Below are positions 12,093 through 23,021 of a stretch of 64,000 bases of DNA, piece by piece (the stretch's first letter is position 1; every line of letters begins with the position of its first letter). The position numbers were made by a program, and so were the translations under genes. Below the pieces are notes generated by a model. It was not told where the DNA came from. It did no database searches and was given only the letters and a program-made list of their open reading frames with translations. Origin of the DNA: Cephalotrichum gorgonifer (taxonomy: Eukaryota; Ascomycota; Sordariomycetes; Microascales; Microascaceae); NCBI GenBank assembly GCA_900312665.1, contig ONZQ02000003.1, positions 3,028,288-3,092,287 of the forward strand. The letters run 5' to 3'.

Positions 12093-14549
12093 ATGGACTC
12101 GTTTGACGCTGACCAGGCAGAAGGCTCCTTTGCCATGATAGATCCTGTCCACAGGGAAGCTCAACGACCTGACGATGTTTCTGGCCTCTCATGTATCGTT
12201 GAGAAGTCGACACTCGTGCAGAACCTTTACGAAGGCCCCCGAAAATGCCAGTGTTGTATCAATTGGGTTGACCACCTTCCCGATAATGCCGATATCGAAG
12301 AGGAAAATGACGAGGATGGATTTCCTCTCGTGGTCCGCTATTCCATCTCTCGTGGTGAAGACACATCTCGTATTTCAATCCACTCGATTGATATCCGTGA
12401 TTCGGCGACGAGAGAGGCACTTTTCTCCGTCTTCGATGGCTTCGACAACATCAACCCGAGCATCAATTACCTCATTTTCGAAGCTCCTTTCATGCCCTTC
12501 TTCTACCGCTGGGAACAATTCGAGAAAGCCATTGAATCATGCACCGCTCCTCACACAAAAGAGGTCCTGGCACAGCTCCACGCCATTGTCAAGACCGAAT
12601 TAGCCGAGGCATTTGCAATCAGCGCCGAGCTGATTAAGAATGGGGTTATTAGCTACCCATATCTGTGGACAGTCTTCAGGCCTGGCGAGATTCTTTGCCA
12701 GGATGCCCCTGTCGGCGGTCCGCGACTGTACTATCTCGAGTCTACGGTGATTCACGCCAAGTTACCGGCTGAGTTCCAGCTGCTCGTCCAATTCGTCGAC
12801 TACGGGGCCGGCTACTTTGGTCTTGGTTCTACAGACTTCTCGATTTGGCCCTTCAGGGGCACGAAGAAGATTACCGACCTGCCTGTCTATCCCTTGCGTT
12901 TCCGACCCGACTTGGCGGCCGTGAAACAAACAGCAATTTCCCGCGGTCGGCAGTTCCATGCCCTTGCCGGCGTGCACTACAAGGAATACCTCGATGACAA
13001 CGTCAAGGAAGGTGAATCAAGGAAGCAATATCGTCGCATCATCGTCGACAGCCAAGGCAACAAACGCAGGCGAGGTCTCCTTTCGCCGCTTGCAAGAGAG
13101 GGAGCAATGAACTGCGACACGGGCGTCATCACGCAGGTTCCTCCTGATGCCCCACCTGTCAATGGACACAAGTCCCTAAAGACTAACCGTTGGCGCGACG
13201 GGTCTCGAGAGAGTGACTTGGAGCGCGACGAGGTCTCCCCGGATGGCCGGCGACGACCGGGACAAACACGCAGACGGCGGCGGGAGCGATCTGTTTCGCC
13301 AGTTGAGTATCGTAGGGCACGGCACCCACGCTCGGTTTCACCGGTCTATCGACCCTACAATGACTACAACGGGGGGAGAGAGGATCTTGATGAATTCCAC
13401 CTCCAGCTATGCACGAATGTCGTGCGCGGGTTTTGTCTGAAAGACAAGACGTGGGGTATGTTGGGCACCTTGGGAGTTGGGGAGCGATATAAACTAACTT
13501 GGCCAGAAACTTTCTTTGTCGACAGGATACGCAACATTGAGTGGAATCCCGATCCATTTAAGACCCTGGTGCTGCCGGATGGATACAGAGACCTAGTCCT
13601 CTCCTTTGTCGAGAGTCACATTGGAAGTGACCAAACATTTGCAGATGTGATTAACGGAAAAGGTAACATTTCCGAGCAATTCTTTATCCTCCAGAACAGA
13701 ATGAAAAGAGAATAAGAAGCGTGGATAGATGCTAATGATGAGATAGGCAGCGGTCTTGTCGTTTTGCTCTCCGGTCCGCCTGGGGTGGGGAAGACCCTCA
13801 CAGCTGAGTCCGGTATGCCCTCGCCCACCTGCTTTGGACCCTAATTTGCTCTTAAAGACTTTTCTAATCCTTCCCACAAGTTTCGGAGACTCTCCGTGTG
13901 CCCCTGTTCATGCTGGACCTCGCCCAAGCCGTGGAAGAACTCGAGGGCGACGTACATAGGATGCCTATTAGGGACCGGCACGTTCGGCCACAACTTGACA
14001 TCGCAGATGCATTTGACCTTGCATCACGGTGGAAGGCCATCCTACTCATCGATGAGTGCGACCTCTATCTGGAGCCCCGCAGCGAGGCTACTCCGGTTCG
14101 CAACCGTATCGTCACTAGTATGTTTCTACCCCTGCGTAGCATGCTGAATTTTCTGGTCTGGTCTATTTCAGTATCACTGGCTAACAGTAGATATAGGATT
14201 CCTCCACGAGGTTGAATATTCGTCCTCTCTCCTCTTCCTCACAACGAACCGTCCCAACGCGCTTGACCCAGCGATTGCGTCCCGCATCCACCTGACCGTC
14301 AACTACCCGGATCTCAACTGGAGTGCACGCCGAGCCATCTGGGAAAATTTCCTCGAGCACCACGGAGGCCCCAGGCTGAGTTCTGACAAGCTACAGAAGC
14401 TCGCAGAAGTGGAGCTAAATGGCCGCAAGATCAGAAACGTTGTCAAGGCTGCCGCAATTATGGCGAAGAGAAACAAGAGAGGGGTTGAGCTTGGCGATAT
14501 TCAGACTGTCCTCAGGATTACTGAGGGCTATTCTGTGAAGGAGGAGTAA
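12093..14549 (+). CDS. BCS1-like AAA+ ATPase with N-terminal DUF7025-type region
   Basis: Exons 12093-13662, 13747-13812, 13881-14117 and 14197-14549 give 741 aa. The first about 300 residues are the region that precedes the ATPase in a large fungal family (DUF7025-like; HSIDIRDSATREAL, FEAPFMPFFYRWEQF). A basic Arg/Ser-rich linker follows (about 350-430). The ATPase has Walker A GPPGVGKT split from the rest by short introns, Walker B AILLIDECD, sensor-1 TTNR and the SRIHL arginine-finger region. Such proteins resemble Bcs1 in their ATPase but lack its mitochondrial import segment, and their role is mostly unknown. Introns cluster inside the AAA module. Confidence 0.9.
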
Positions 14550-15324
14550 GGGTAACAATCACCACTTTCGTGGTGTTCGATACTAGTTATGTGAATGGGC
14601 AAGTTCTATAGCGATGGTAGGTGACGATGAATAGCTTTGATAGTGGCAATGGTACTTCACTCGTTCATCTACCCGGCAGGAGGTGTTACATACCCTTGAT
14701 ATGGGATCTCTCAAGTCCTCTTATTCGCTAGACGTGGGTTATGCACCCTCTCAAATACTGGCCAACACACCCTCTCGGAACACCCCTTCCGAACACGTTA
14801 TTCGTCAGCCTAGACCATTTTAAGCACTATCTTCGTGTAAGTAAACGCCAAGGATATCTCTGCACCCCACTGCGACTCCACATTTCTCTTTCTCCCAAAC
14901 CAACTACCCCGTCGGACAACGCGACGAGCCCAAAGTCAGATCATCGGAGAACCCGATGGCTAATATTTTTATCTCTGGCCGTCGCTAAATCGACTTTCGC
15001 CCGATAGGGATATTGGCGTTACCGTTAACAGGATACCTCTATTTTACGGGCAAGCCGACAAGGTAGTGCAGGGTTCCCAGTTCATGTCCAGCGCCGCTAA
15101 GGTCTCTGTGACCTAAAAGTTTAATTGGTGGTACATAATAAGTAAGAATAACCAAGCAGTTAGAACACCATCATCGATCCATAACTACTTCCATTATTTT
15201 AACCTATAAACCCACCAGGGTAAGGTGCCAAGAGTCGGCTAGTAGTAAGGTGGCGTGCGCTTTTCCGCCTCCAGGTGAAGACAACATCCCGCATCCACAT
15301 TTACGTTTCACAGCATTCGACGTC
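14550..15324. other. intergenic region, promoter of the first cluster SDR
   Basis: 775 bp without a supported gene. It contains the first copy of the shared palindrome (14943-14957), which marks the left edge of the putative regulon. Confidence 0.5.
14943..14957. promoter_or_regulatory. putative cluster operator ATCGG-N5-CCGAT
   Basis: Perfect TCGG-N5-CCGA palindrome (spacer AGAAC), extended to five complementary bases on each side, about 370 bp upstream of the SDR start at 15325. Inverted CGG triplets are what dimeric Zn2Cys6 proteins bind. Confidence 0.6.
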
Positions 15325-16280
15325 ATGACTTTAGCTCCTGTTATTCTTGTCACTGCTGGAAGTGCAGGTCTGGGTGCGGTGGTAGCCAAGGCCTTTGCAC
15401 ACGAAGGATATCGTGTGGTCATCAACTACAACTCCGGTTCAAAACGAGCGGAGAATTTAGTTGCCGAGCTATGTAGCCATAGAACTGGCGATAGTATCGG
15501 GGACGAGGAAGCGACCAAACACATCGCGATTCGCGCCGATCTAGGCCTCCGGACCGACATTCAGCGTCTTGTCGGGAAGACGAGAGATATTATGGGTCGC
15601 ATTGATGTCCTCTTCTCCAATGGAGGATGGTCGAGGTTTAGCGACACCACATCCATAGACGATAATGTTGTTGAGGAGGACTGGGACCGAGCTTTCAATA
15701 TGAATGTCAAGTCCCATTTGTGGCTCTTGCATGCCGCAAAGCCGTACCTCGAGGAAGCAGAGGGGTCATTCATAACAACATCCTCAATCGCGGGCGTAAG
15801 GGGAGTAGGCAGTTCTCTGGTAAATATTCAATCTCCTCTCCCCCTTTCGGAAATAGAGGGCTGGTTAATGACCTATCTCAAGGCTTACGGCGTCACGAAA
15901 GCTGCCCAGTTGCACATGGTCAAGGCTTTGGCGGGGATGGTAGGGCCAACAATTCGTGTGAATAGCATTTCTCCGGGGCTACTTCAGACGGTGAGGGACA
16001 TAGCTTCTACCCCTTCCAGATGGAACTAGGATCAAGCTCACTATTGAACAGGACTGGGCAACACGATTTACCGATGATCAAAAGGAGGCCCATCGACAGC
16101 AAACCAAGCTAAAACGTTTTGTTGAGCTCGACGTAAGATTTTACTTCATTGACGTTCATGTATGTTGGATGCTAATGTTTGTATTCTATCTAGGATGTGG
16201 TAGCTCAGGTCCTCCTTCTCGCGAAATCTAGAAGCATGACAGGTACAAACACGATTATTGATGCGGGTTGTTCTCTTTAA
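15325..16280 (+). CDS. short-chain dehydrogenase/reductase (SDR), cluster member
   Basis: Exons 15325-15819, 15883-15990, 16052-16132 and 16194-16280 (256 aa). The first intron is 63 nt and open, so an unspliced reading looks continuous; removing it restores the junction SSL-AYGVTKAA expected of the family. The nucleotide site is VTAGSAGLG, where Ala replaces the first Gly of T-G-x3-G-x-G. Catalytic residues are Ser in ITTSSIAG and the Y-G-V-T-K (YxxxK) pair. IRVNSISPG is the conserved strand after the active site. It should oxidise an alcohol or reduce a ketone with NAD(P)(H) in the cytosol. An operator palindrome lies upstream, and the gene ends convergently with the regulator gene 189 bp away. 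Confidence 0.88.
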
Positions 16281-16469
16281 ATTCTACCTTCTTCAATTAT
16301 TCGCTATCATATTAGGGTGAACGTGTTTCAATTGATTTCAAAGGAGTAGAAATAGCTCTTGTCGAAGTGGGCTTCATAAAGATGAACTCCTGCACTCATA
16401 ACATCATATAGAGTTAACAAGCATGAGACAGCGCTACCTTCCGTGGCAAATAATAGTGAGAATTCCCTC

Positions 16470-18942
16470 TCACGCTCCATAGTTTACATTGGGTTCCAGA
16501 TCGTTTGCGTCGCGAACCTCTTTATATCTCCGAGATATTTCTGAGATCATGCCCTGAATCTTCTTGGCCGCCAAAAACTTGTGTCCGAGCGTATCGAAAA
16601 GCTGCGTTGCAAGGTCGAGATCGGTTATAGCTCGCGTATCTTTTAATACGGTGCCCAGGTTATCAGGTTGGGCTGTGACTGCATATACTAATGATAGAGT
16701 GGCCGTGAAGAGGGCGAGAAAGTTCAGCCAGTTGTAAGCAAATCGTTCTTGTTGATGCATGCTGAATGCTTGGCGGAGTGACATTGATGCTGCCATCTCT
16801 AGCATCTTGATCCGCTTCAAATCCGAAATGGGGTATAGCGGTGAAGGTCTGTATATCATAGCGAGGTGGGTGTAGTAGTTGAAATCGTACCAAGTTGTGT
16901 TGAGATGTGGCACGCTGTCGTTGACGTCAGGGAGCGGGAAGGGCATGCTCCGTCGCCAGTCGAGAAGCTCCTGGTGCAGTGAAGCTATTATTCCATCGCG
17001 TTCTTGTAATGTCAAGTTTGCGTTCGTGACATTCCCATAGACTTGCCGCGAGATCTTGCTTGCAATCCTCCGCAGTGATAGAATATGCAGCGGAACGGCC
17101 ATCAGGGATGGCTGAAGAGAGCTTTGGGGGCTTATAGAATCAGCGTGTATGAATTGGTCGTCGGCATTTTCAAAGGGCTGTCCTCGCTAGGTCAGATAAC
17201 TTTAAAGAAAGCCTTGCGTAGCTTATTGTCATTCACGTCAGACTCACAGTCACATCTACATCGTCGTCATGAATTGCGAACGGTCTCCCTAAAGTAATGG
17301 AGACAACGCTGGGAATTTAAGTTAGCAGCACGAATCAAAGTACGAGAGAGTACAGAAAAGGCGACCATAAACTGACCGATCCATCATATATATGGAAAAG
17401 AAAATCCGTTTGCGCCTTTGCTGCACATCAAGAGGAAACTTTTGATATGACGACGAGGTATGAAGCCCCATTCCTAAGGCAAGACGGGCGGCCGTGCCGA
17501 CAAGAAACCAGGTATCTGCTCCCGTAAGTACTTGGAATTTCACTAGTGAAGGCTTGACACTTACTAGGACCTAGCTGATTGAAAAATGAGTAAGAAACCT
17601 GGAGGGTTATGACCTCCAAGGCGGACTAAGCCCTCGTCAGCTGCGATCCCATTTGCGGGAAAGTAATACGCAGGTTCTCTTACCATCTCGTCACCCCCCA
17701 AAGCTTGCTCAGAGTACTGCAGGGCGTTGTTGTAAAACAGCATTGACTCTGACTCCTCGGCCAGAGTGACGGAAGAGTAAGCCGTGGAGCCTATGGCTAG
17801 GACCATCCATATTCTAAAGATCTCAAGAGGAGGTTGCATGGACAAGTTCTGCGGATTATGGAGGATCCGTTCAAGGGTGTCCATGACTTCGGACCGCTTC
17901 ACGATGGGGTACAGCGTATGTGAGTGAGAAAAATAAAAATCGACCAGCCGTCGCACATGTACCTCGTTGCTTGGCCAGGCCAGGGTGTCAACGGTGGCGT
18001 CGGACCCGGCAATATCTGCGAGGAAAAGGTCGCCAAACAGTAGCGGGTATATGGAGATGGATTCGCTCAAGCTTTGGAAGAAAGAGTCGTTGATGAGATC
18101 TGAGGGGGAGCCAAGCTCCATGAAATTAGTTGCCACGGTATCGTTTTGATGACTATGGAATACGAAGTCTGCCTTGTCTGGCGTTAAACGACGGAGGATC
18201 ATCTGGGTCAATTTTGCGAACGAAAGTCCCGAAGTCGATCCCAAATGTCGTTCAGCAGCCGCCTCGAGTGAGAGAGTTGTTAGTTGCTGGCCAAAGGTTG
18301 AGGCCTGATCTGGCGCGGATGGTGCGCTGACAACTGGACTTTGTATCGGACATTCGGTGCTTTCAGCAATAGCGGGTGCGCTTGCTACTGGATTTCTATA
18401 GGGACCTTGGGGACTGCATCCCTGATCCACCATTTCCATCTCTGGTGTCTGAATTCCGTCATAGGACAGGTTGTGGTCCAAGATAGTGGCAGCCTCAGCA
18501 TCTTGGGGCGGGATTCGCTCTCCAGCACCCGCAGATCTCTGCAAAGCGCGAAGCTTTTCTTCGAGGCCCCGGATATACCTACGAGCATGTTAGCCAACCC
18601 CCCCCCCTTTTTCCCCCCATCCAACTACCCGAGAGACTGAAAATCTAAGCACGGCTAATGGTGGAAGGCGAGGAAAGTCACCTCTCATCCCGCTCTTCCA
18701 TATCATAGGGCTACTCACGCTATCGGGTATGAGGCGGTCTGGAGATCATCATCTTCGAAGCTACATCTAACCCGCGCTAAGTTGCAATTCTTGCATGACG
18801 GCAGCAAACGGTCGCACCGCTTCTTTCTCTTGTGGCAGCGCGAGCACGAAACACGCGCTCTTGCTGGGGCCGAAGTCGGGGTTGCCGACACACCAGAAGC
18901 TGTGATGCTGTCGGGGGCCATTTGGAAAGATAAGAGCCACAA
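16470..18942 (-). CDS. Zn2Cys6 transcription factor with fungal MHR domain (putative cluster regulator)
   Basis: Six exons on the minus strand: 18942-18719, 18578-17684, 17598-17565, 17515-17377, 17308-17248 and 17186-16470, one frame of 689 aa. Near residues 33-60 is a full binuclear zinc cluster C-x2-C-x6-C-x5-C-x2-C-x6-C with basic HKRKKR. A short coiled coil (YIRGLEEKLRALQ) for dimerisation follows. The middle-homology region (fungal_trans) spans roughly 210-480, with VDFYFSHSHTLYPIV, TWFLVGTAARLALGMG and GRPFAIHDDDVD. A dimer fits the inverted CGG-N5-CCG sites found around the neighbouring genes, so I infer that it regulates the 15.3-32.7 kb set. An in-frame Met seven codons in is an alternative start. 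Intron 1 carries a long C/T tract. One operator copy lies inside exon 1. Confidence 0.92.
18875..18889. promoter_or_regulatory. operator-like palindrome inside regulator exon 1
   Basis: GTCGG-N5-CCGAC (spacer GGTTG), identical in form to the promoter copies but lying about 55-70 bases downstream of the regulator's first ATG, in coding sequence. It may allow autoregulation or be chance within an Ala/Thr/Pro-rich stretch. Confidence 0.4.
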
Positions 18943-19533
18943 ATATTGGATGATTATGCTGGTACAGGGTTTGTTACGAAGCTTTGTTGTGCAGCACCTT
19001 GGGTTTCTTCACGGCTAGTTTGCTTCCCGCCTCCCCTCCGCTGGCTCCGGGATTATTATTATCCACTGATGGAGTTTGGGGTGTCGGCCTTATCATGATA
19101 TTCTAGATCCACATGCATTTAGTTAGGGCCAATAATAATGGGATCCACCTGATTCCCAGATATGACATTCAAAGGGACACTATTGGTTCATTGAACGAGA
19201 AGTTACGTAAAGTCACTTGATGGTCCTGGTTCGGGGCTCTCGCTGCTAATGCGAAACGCGATATCTAATACTTACGATGGAGCTCGAAGAAAGGGCGTCT
19301 TACACACCCAAACGTGCTAAACATGTTACACATGTATAAAAATAGTACCCTGAAGACGCCAAAGAATTGACGAAACGATCTCCCACCGGTTAAGAGATGT
19401 TTCCTTTAAGCTGTGATGGCGACAGGGTTTCTCTGGCTCGTGGACTCAAGCATGGATAGGCACATCGATTAAAGAAACCCGGTATTGTGTAACTGCCCAG
19501 AGTGGGCAAAACGATTCCTTTTTCCTTCCTAAC
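18943..19533. other. 591-bp regulator promoter region
   Basis: No gene. It lies between the regulator start and the 3' end of the RidA gene. No TCGG-N5-CCGA copy was found here. Confidence 0.4.
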
Positions 19534-19989
19534 CTAGATACTGACCACTGCAACCGCATTAACCTCAACAATCATGCGGGGGTCAGGCAACTCCTTGACA
19601 CCAATGGTAGCTCTCGCTGGTGCGCTCTCCCTGGTCTTGAATACCTTGTTCCACTCCTCGTTCATACCTGCGTATTGGCTTTCCATATCCAAGATATACA
19701 CGACGGCGTCAATCAGGTTCTCAATGCCACCCTTTCCATCTGTCGCGCCCTTGATGATGTTATCGATGTTCTCAAGCACCGCTGCCGTTTGCTTCCGAAT
19801 GTCAAGAGTTCGAGTTCCGTCCGCGTTCTCGGTGACGCCAGGCCAGGTGCCATCGGGACGGAAGCACGCTGTTCCGGAAATGTAGATGGTACGGTGGTTT
19901 GAGAGGGGTGCAAGGCGGGCCTGGGGGAACCTGGTCATGCCCTCAGGCGCATCAGGCTTAACTAGGTATGCTTGTCCATTGGGAGACAT
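19534..19989 (-). CDS. RidA/YjgF/UK114-family enamine/imine deaminase
   Basis: Single exon, 151 aa from the ATG at 19989 (a Met three codons upstream, 19998, is possible; a longer frame reaches 20106). It shows the RidA trimer-fold sequence: APLSNHRTIYISGTAC strand, QTAAVLENIDNIIKGA helix, LIDAVVYILDM, and the terminal SAPARATIGVKELPDPRMIVEVNAVAV, where the Arg and Glu line the substrate pocket. Members hydrolyse 2-aminoacrylate-type enamines/imines to keto acids and ammonia; close relatives include 2-aminomuconate deaminases of aromatic-amine catabolism. It is transcribed divergently from the MFS gene, and two operator palindromes lie between them. Confidence 0.9.
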   Translation of the reverse strand: MSPNGQAYLVKPDAPEGMTRFPQARLAPLSNHRTIYISGTACFRPDGTWPGVTENADGTRTLDIRKQTAAVLENIDNIIKGATDGKGGIENLIDAVVYILDMESQYAGMNEEWNKVFKTRESAPARATIGVKELPDPRMIVEVNAVAVVSI

Positions 19990-20270
19990 TGTAACCATGT
20001 ATAAGCTGTCTGGCTTGTAGATTGCAGTCGCTCTTTTATGGCAAGGGGTCGGGTGGCTGGAAATCGCGATGGTAGCAGCAGTGGCGAGATTGTTGTTCCA
20101 TGTCAAGACATGTTCAATGAATAAACCGGCGTCTTTAATATACCCAAATCTGGCCCAACCTCCCTATGATTTTGTCGTCGTGATTGAAAACACCTTTGCC
20201 GATGTCAGATCCCCTTCTTCGCGGGTCGTCGGAGCTGGCGCAGCCGGTGATGTCGCACTGAATGCTTAGT

Positions 20271-20285
20271 GTCGGGTCGTCCGAC
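20271..20285. promoter_or_regulatory. putative cluster operator GTCGG-N5-CCGAC
   Basis: Spacer GTCGT; 282 bp upstream of the RidA ATG and about 360 bp upstream of the MFS ATG. Perfect five-base inverted arms. Confidence 0.65.
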
Positions 20286-20313
20286 CCACTACCCATAACA
20301 GCAAGCAACGTTT

Positions 20314-20328
20314 GTCGGATTCTCCGAA
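20314..20328. promoter_or_regulatory. putative cluster operator GTCGG-N5-CCGAA
   Basis: Spacer ATTCT; the eight core bases TCGG/CCGA are perfect and the outermost pair differs. It is the second copy in the same divergent promoter. Confidence 0.6.
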
Positions 20329-20646
20329 ACACAAATTTTATGACATTTCAATATCCTGGCCAGTACGGCCACTCACACACCCTCGTCCGATATCGGGATG
20401 TGCACCCTTAGGTATCCTTGTCATTCCCTTTCAGGAAAGAACTAGAGATTGGATTCTGATCACGTAAACTAGGATTCAGCGCCTCATTACGGGATCACCA
20501 GGGTGGGAGCGTGAAGCTAGAATGCATATTCATATCATAATCCCGGTCGAAATCTAAGTGACGTAGGTTCTACGCAGCACAGAATAAACACAGGGATAAC
20601 GGCATTGAAACCTCGGGAACGATCCAGGCGCAACTCCTCACTGGCT

Positions 20647-22062
20647 ATGTCTCAACAACTTCACGCCTTCCCAGAGAAACCATTCAGCACGGATACGAGC
20701 AGCACAGGACATACATTCGAGGGCTATGCGCCGCACCAACCCTCTCAAGCCGCTCCAGTGGGAAAAAATCCATGAACCGACAGCTACGGAATACCCTGAA
20801 GGCGGTTGGAGGGCCTGGGGAGTCGTATTAGGAAGCTGGATGACCTTGTTTGGCTCTATGTCTTTTATGAACAGCATCGGAACGTTTCAGACATATCTCC
20901 TACGGAACCAACTCACCCAACACAGTCCGGAGGCCGTGGGCTGGATCTTTGGCGTCTTCAATGGCTTGACTTTTCTTCTTGGTTAACGGACTGGGCCCAT
21001 CTTCGATGCGAGGGGACCATGTGGCCTGATCTGCTGTGGAGGCGCTCTGACGGTTCTGTATCTGATGTTACTTGGCATATGTACAGAGTACTGGCATTTC
21101 ATGCTCGTATATGGTGTCTTGGGTGGTATTAGTCTGTCTCTCATATTTGGCCCGGCTATTGCCATCGTTACCCACTACTTCAACACCAGACGTGGATTCG
21201 CTACCGGAATTGCATCATCCGGAGGCGCTGTTGGTGGGGTTGCTTTTCCCTTGTTACTCCAGAGGCTATTTGATGCTGTTGGTTTTGCTTGGGCAACCCG
21301 CATCGCGGGGCTTGTGTCTTTTGGCACCTTTGTCCTTGCTGCCATCCTCATCCGCGCTCGCCTTTCTCGAAAGCCTTTAACTCTGTCAACGGCACGCCCT
21401 GATTTCGTCATATATCGACAAGCGGGGTTTACCTTGACCAGCCTCGGCGTATTCTTTCTTGAATGGGGTCTGTTCGTCCCGTTTACCTACCTGGGGTCCT
21501 ATGCGATCGACCATGGGAGTTCGGCAACGTTTTCTTACAGTCTTCTGTCCTTGATCAATGCTGCTGGTGTTTTTGGTCGATGGGTTCCCGGATTCTATGC
21601 CGATCGCCTGGGAAGGTTCAACATGCTTATCCTCACTGTTCTCGGCTCTTTCGTCAGCATCTTATCCCTGTGGCTCCCGACCAAGTCAAGCGAGCCACTT
21701 ATGGTCGTCTTTGCCTTGATCTTCGGCTTCTTTGGTGGCAGCAACGTGAGCTTAGCTCCAGTATGCGTCGGCCAGCTCTGTAAAGTCGAATCGTTCGGCC
21801 GATATTACTCTACTGCATACATACTTGTCAGCATCAGGTACATCAAAATGCCCTTGGCCCGTTACCGACGGAGTACTAACTAACGTACACGTTTAGTATG
21901 TTCACCGGTACTGCGTTGGGTGGTAGATTCATCGAGATCTGCAGTGGTGAATATCATGGAGTCATTGTGTTTGCAGCGGCGAGTTATCTGGCAAGCTTTG
22001 TATGTCTTGTGATGGCGAAGGCTGTTTGTTGTGGCACATGTAACATCTGGTCAAAATTTTAG
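20647..22062 (+). pseudogene. monocarboxylate-type MFS transporter (MCT family) with in-frame stop
   Basis: The body is a typical fungal MCT-like MFS protein: EGGWRAWGVVLGSWM first helix, GPIFDARGP loop, YFNTRRGFATGIASSGGAVGG, and GRWVPGFYADRLGR. Exon 1 runs to 21837; a final exon 21897-22062 is joined through an intron with donor GTACAT and acceptor TTTAG. Two lesions are seen. A TAA at 20984-20986 interrupts the frame just before RTGPIFDARG. A plausible N-terminal start at 20647 is out of frame with the rest by one base at an A6 run (20763-20768), although an ATG at 20726 avoids that one. CAA to TAA is the kind of change RIP or cytosine deamination makes. If real, the protein is truncated after about two helices; if not, it imports or exports a carboxylate for the cluster. 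Confidence 0.75.
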
Positions 22063-22850
22063 TAGTTAGCATGAAATCTTCAAAACATGCAAGATATTTG
22101 CCAATATTATACAATGTCATTTAGTACATGTATGGTTTTCAAGCCCGCGTTCTGAGGTGAACAGAGGACAAGTTTAAGCGCATCCGCTCACGACATTCCC
22201 AACCTTGTGAACGGAACTGACATAGAGAGAGGATTAAATGGTCACTATTTCTTACTATATAGAGTTGAAAAAAATTGTGGAGTGCATTGCAAACATACTT
22301 ATGACTGTGATATAATGAAGGGGCTGACATATCTATCATTTATGCATATACCTTTTGTTGCAGCCCGGGAAACGAAATACACTATTAATTTTTCTGCTGA
22401 ATTTCAAGTCTGCCAAAAGTGGATATATAGGTGGAGAGCAAAGAGAGCTGACCAGCCAAGAATGAGAGAAAACAAAGAATACCAGAACCTGCTTATCGAA
22501 CCCAAGCTTAACCGGTTTAATAAGCAGGAAGGATTGAACGCCGACTAAAGCAGGCTTCACTATTTGTGCGCTACGAGTAATAGCCTCCCCATACCTCTAT
22601 AGTCTATAGGCCAGTGGCGCGAGTAGGTGCTGGAGGTGATGGGACTCGTTATCGAGGCACAGATACAAATACTGCAATCCTAGATAACGGTTTTTTAGGA
22701 CGTCTGCATACACATACTATACACTTAGGATTGATAATCCTCGTGCTAGAACTCTACAGCTTAGGTTATTATTGCACAGATAACAGTATGGTTAACTGAT
22801 CCAACTGTATAAAGTATGCGGCTCGCAAATTGTACCAATTCACGTCGCCC

Positions 22851-22868
22851 ACTCGGCCTGTTCCGAGT
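22851..22868. promoter_or_regulatory. palindrome ACTCGG-N6-CCGAGT
   Basis: A six-base inverted repeat with a 6-base spacer, 46 bp before the N5 operator in the same promoter. TCGG-N6-CCGA is the known site form of the PPR1/UaY type of Zn2Cys6 regulators, so a second factor or a relaxed site is possible. Confidence 0.4.
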
Positions 22869-22895
22869 TTGTTTCTTCCAGCTCCACTACACTCT

Positions 22896-22910
22896 ATCGG
22901 ACGATCCGAC
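22896..22910. promoter_or_regulatory. putative cluster operator ATCGG-N5-CCGAC
   Basis: Spacer ACGAT; about 112 bp upstream of the hydrolase ATG at 23022, the position expected of an activator site. Confidence 0.65.
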
Positions 22911-23021
22911 AGACGACGTCCTAGAAAATGCCGTGACATTGATCTATTTAAGCCCACTTTACAGATCCAGCCTTTTCATGCGCTTGCCAGAACACATGAG
23001 GCACACCGTTATTGGGTCGTC

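Larger units (their letters stand above)
19990..20646. promoter_or_regulatory. bidirectional promoter of RidA and MFS genes
   Basis: A 657-bp divergent intergenic region with two TCGG-N5-CCGA palindromes 43 bp apart (centres near 20278 and 20321), the only promoter in the cluster with two perfect copies. Confidence 0.5.
22063..23021. other. AT-rich intergenic region with hydrolase promoter
   Basis: 959 bp. The first 750 bp is AT-rich with only unconvincing frames (for example 22207-22548). The last 170 bp holds two inverted CGG sites upstream of the hydrolase gene. Confidence 0.45.

Noticed and set aside
15820..15882. Coding use of the open 63-nt segment in the first cluster SDR
   Set aside because: It has good splice sites, and its removal restores the conserved Ser-to-Tyr spacing of SDR proteins.
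22207..22548. 113-aa plus-strand frame
   Set aside because: AT-rich sequence, no domain, no signal peptide; probably chance.
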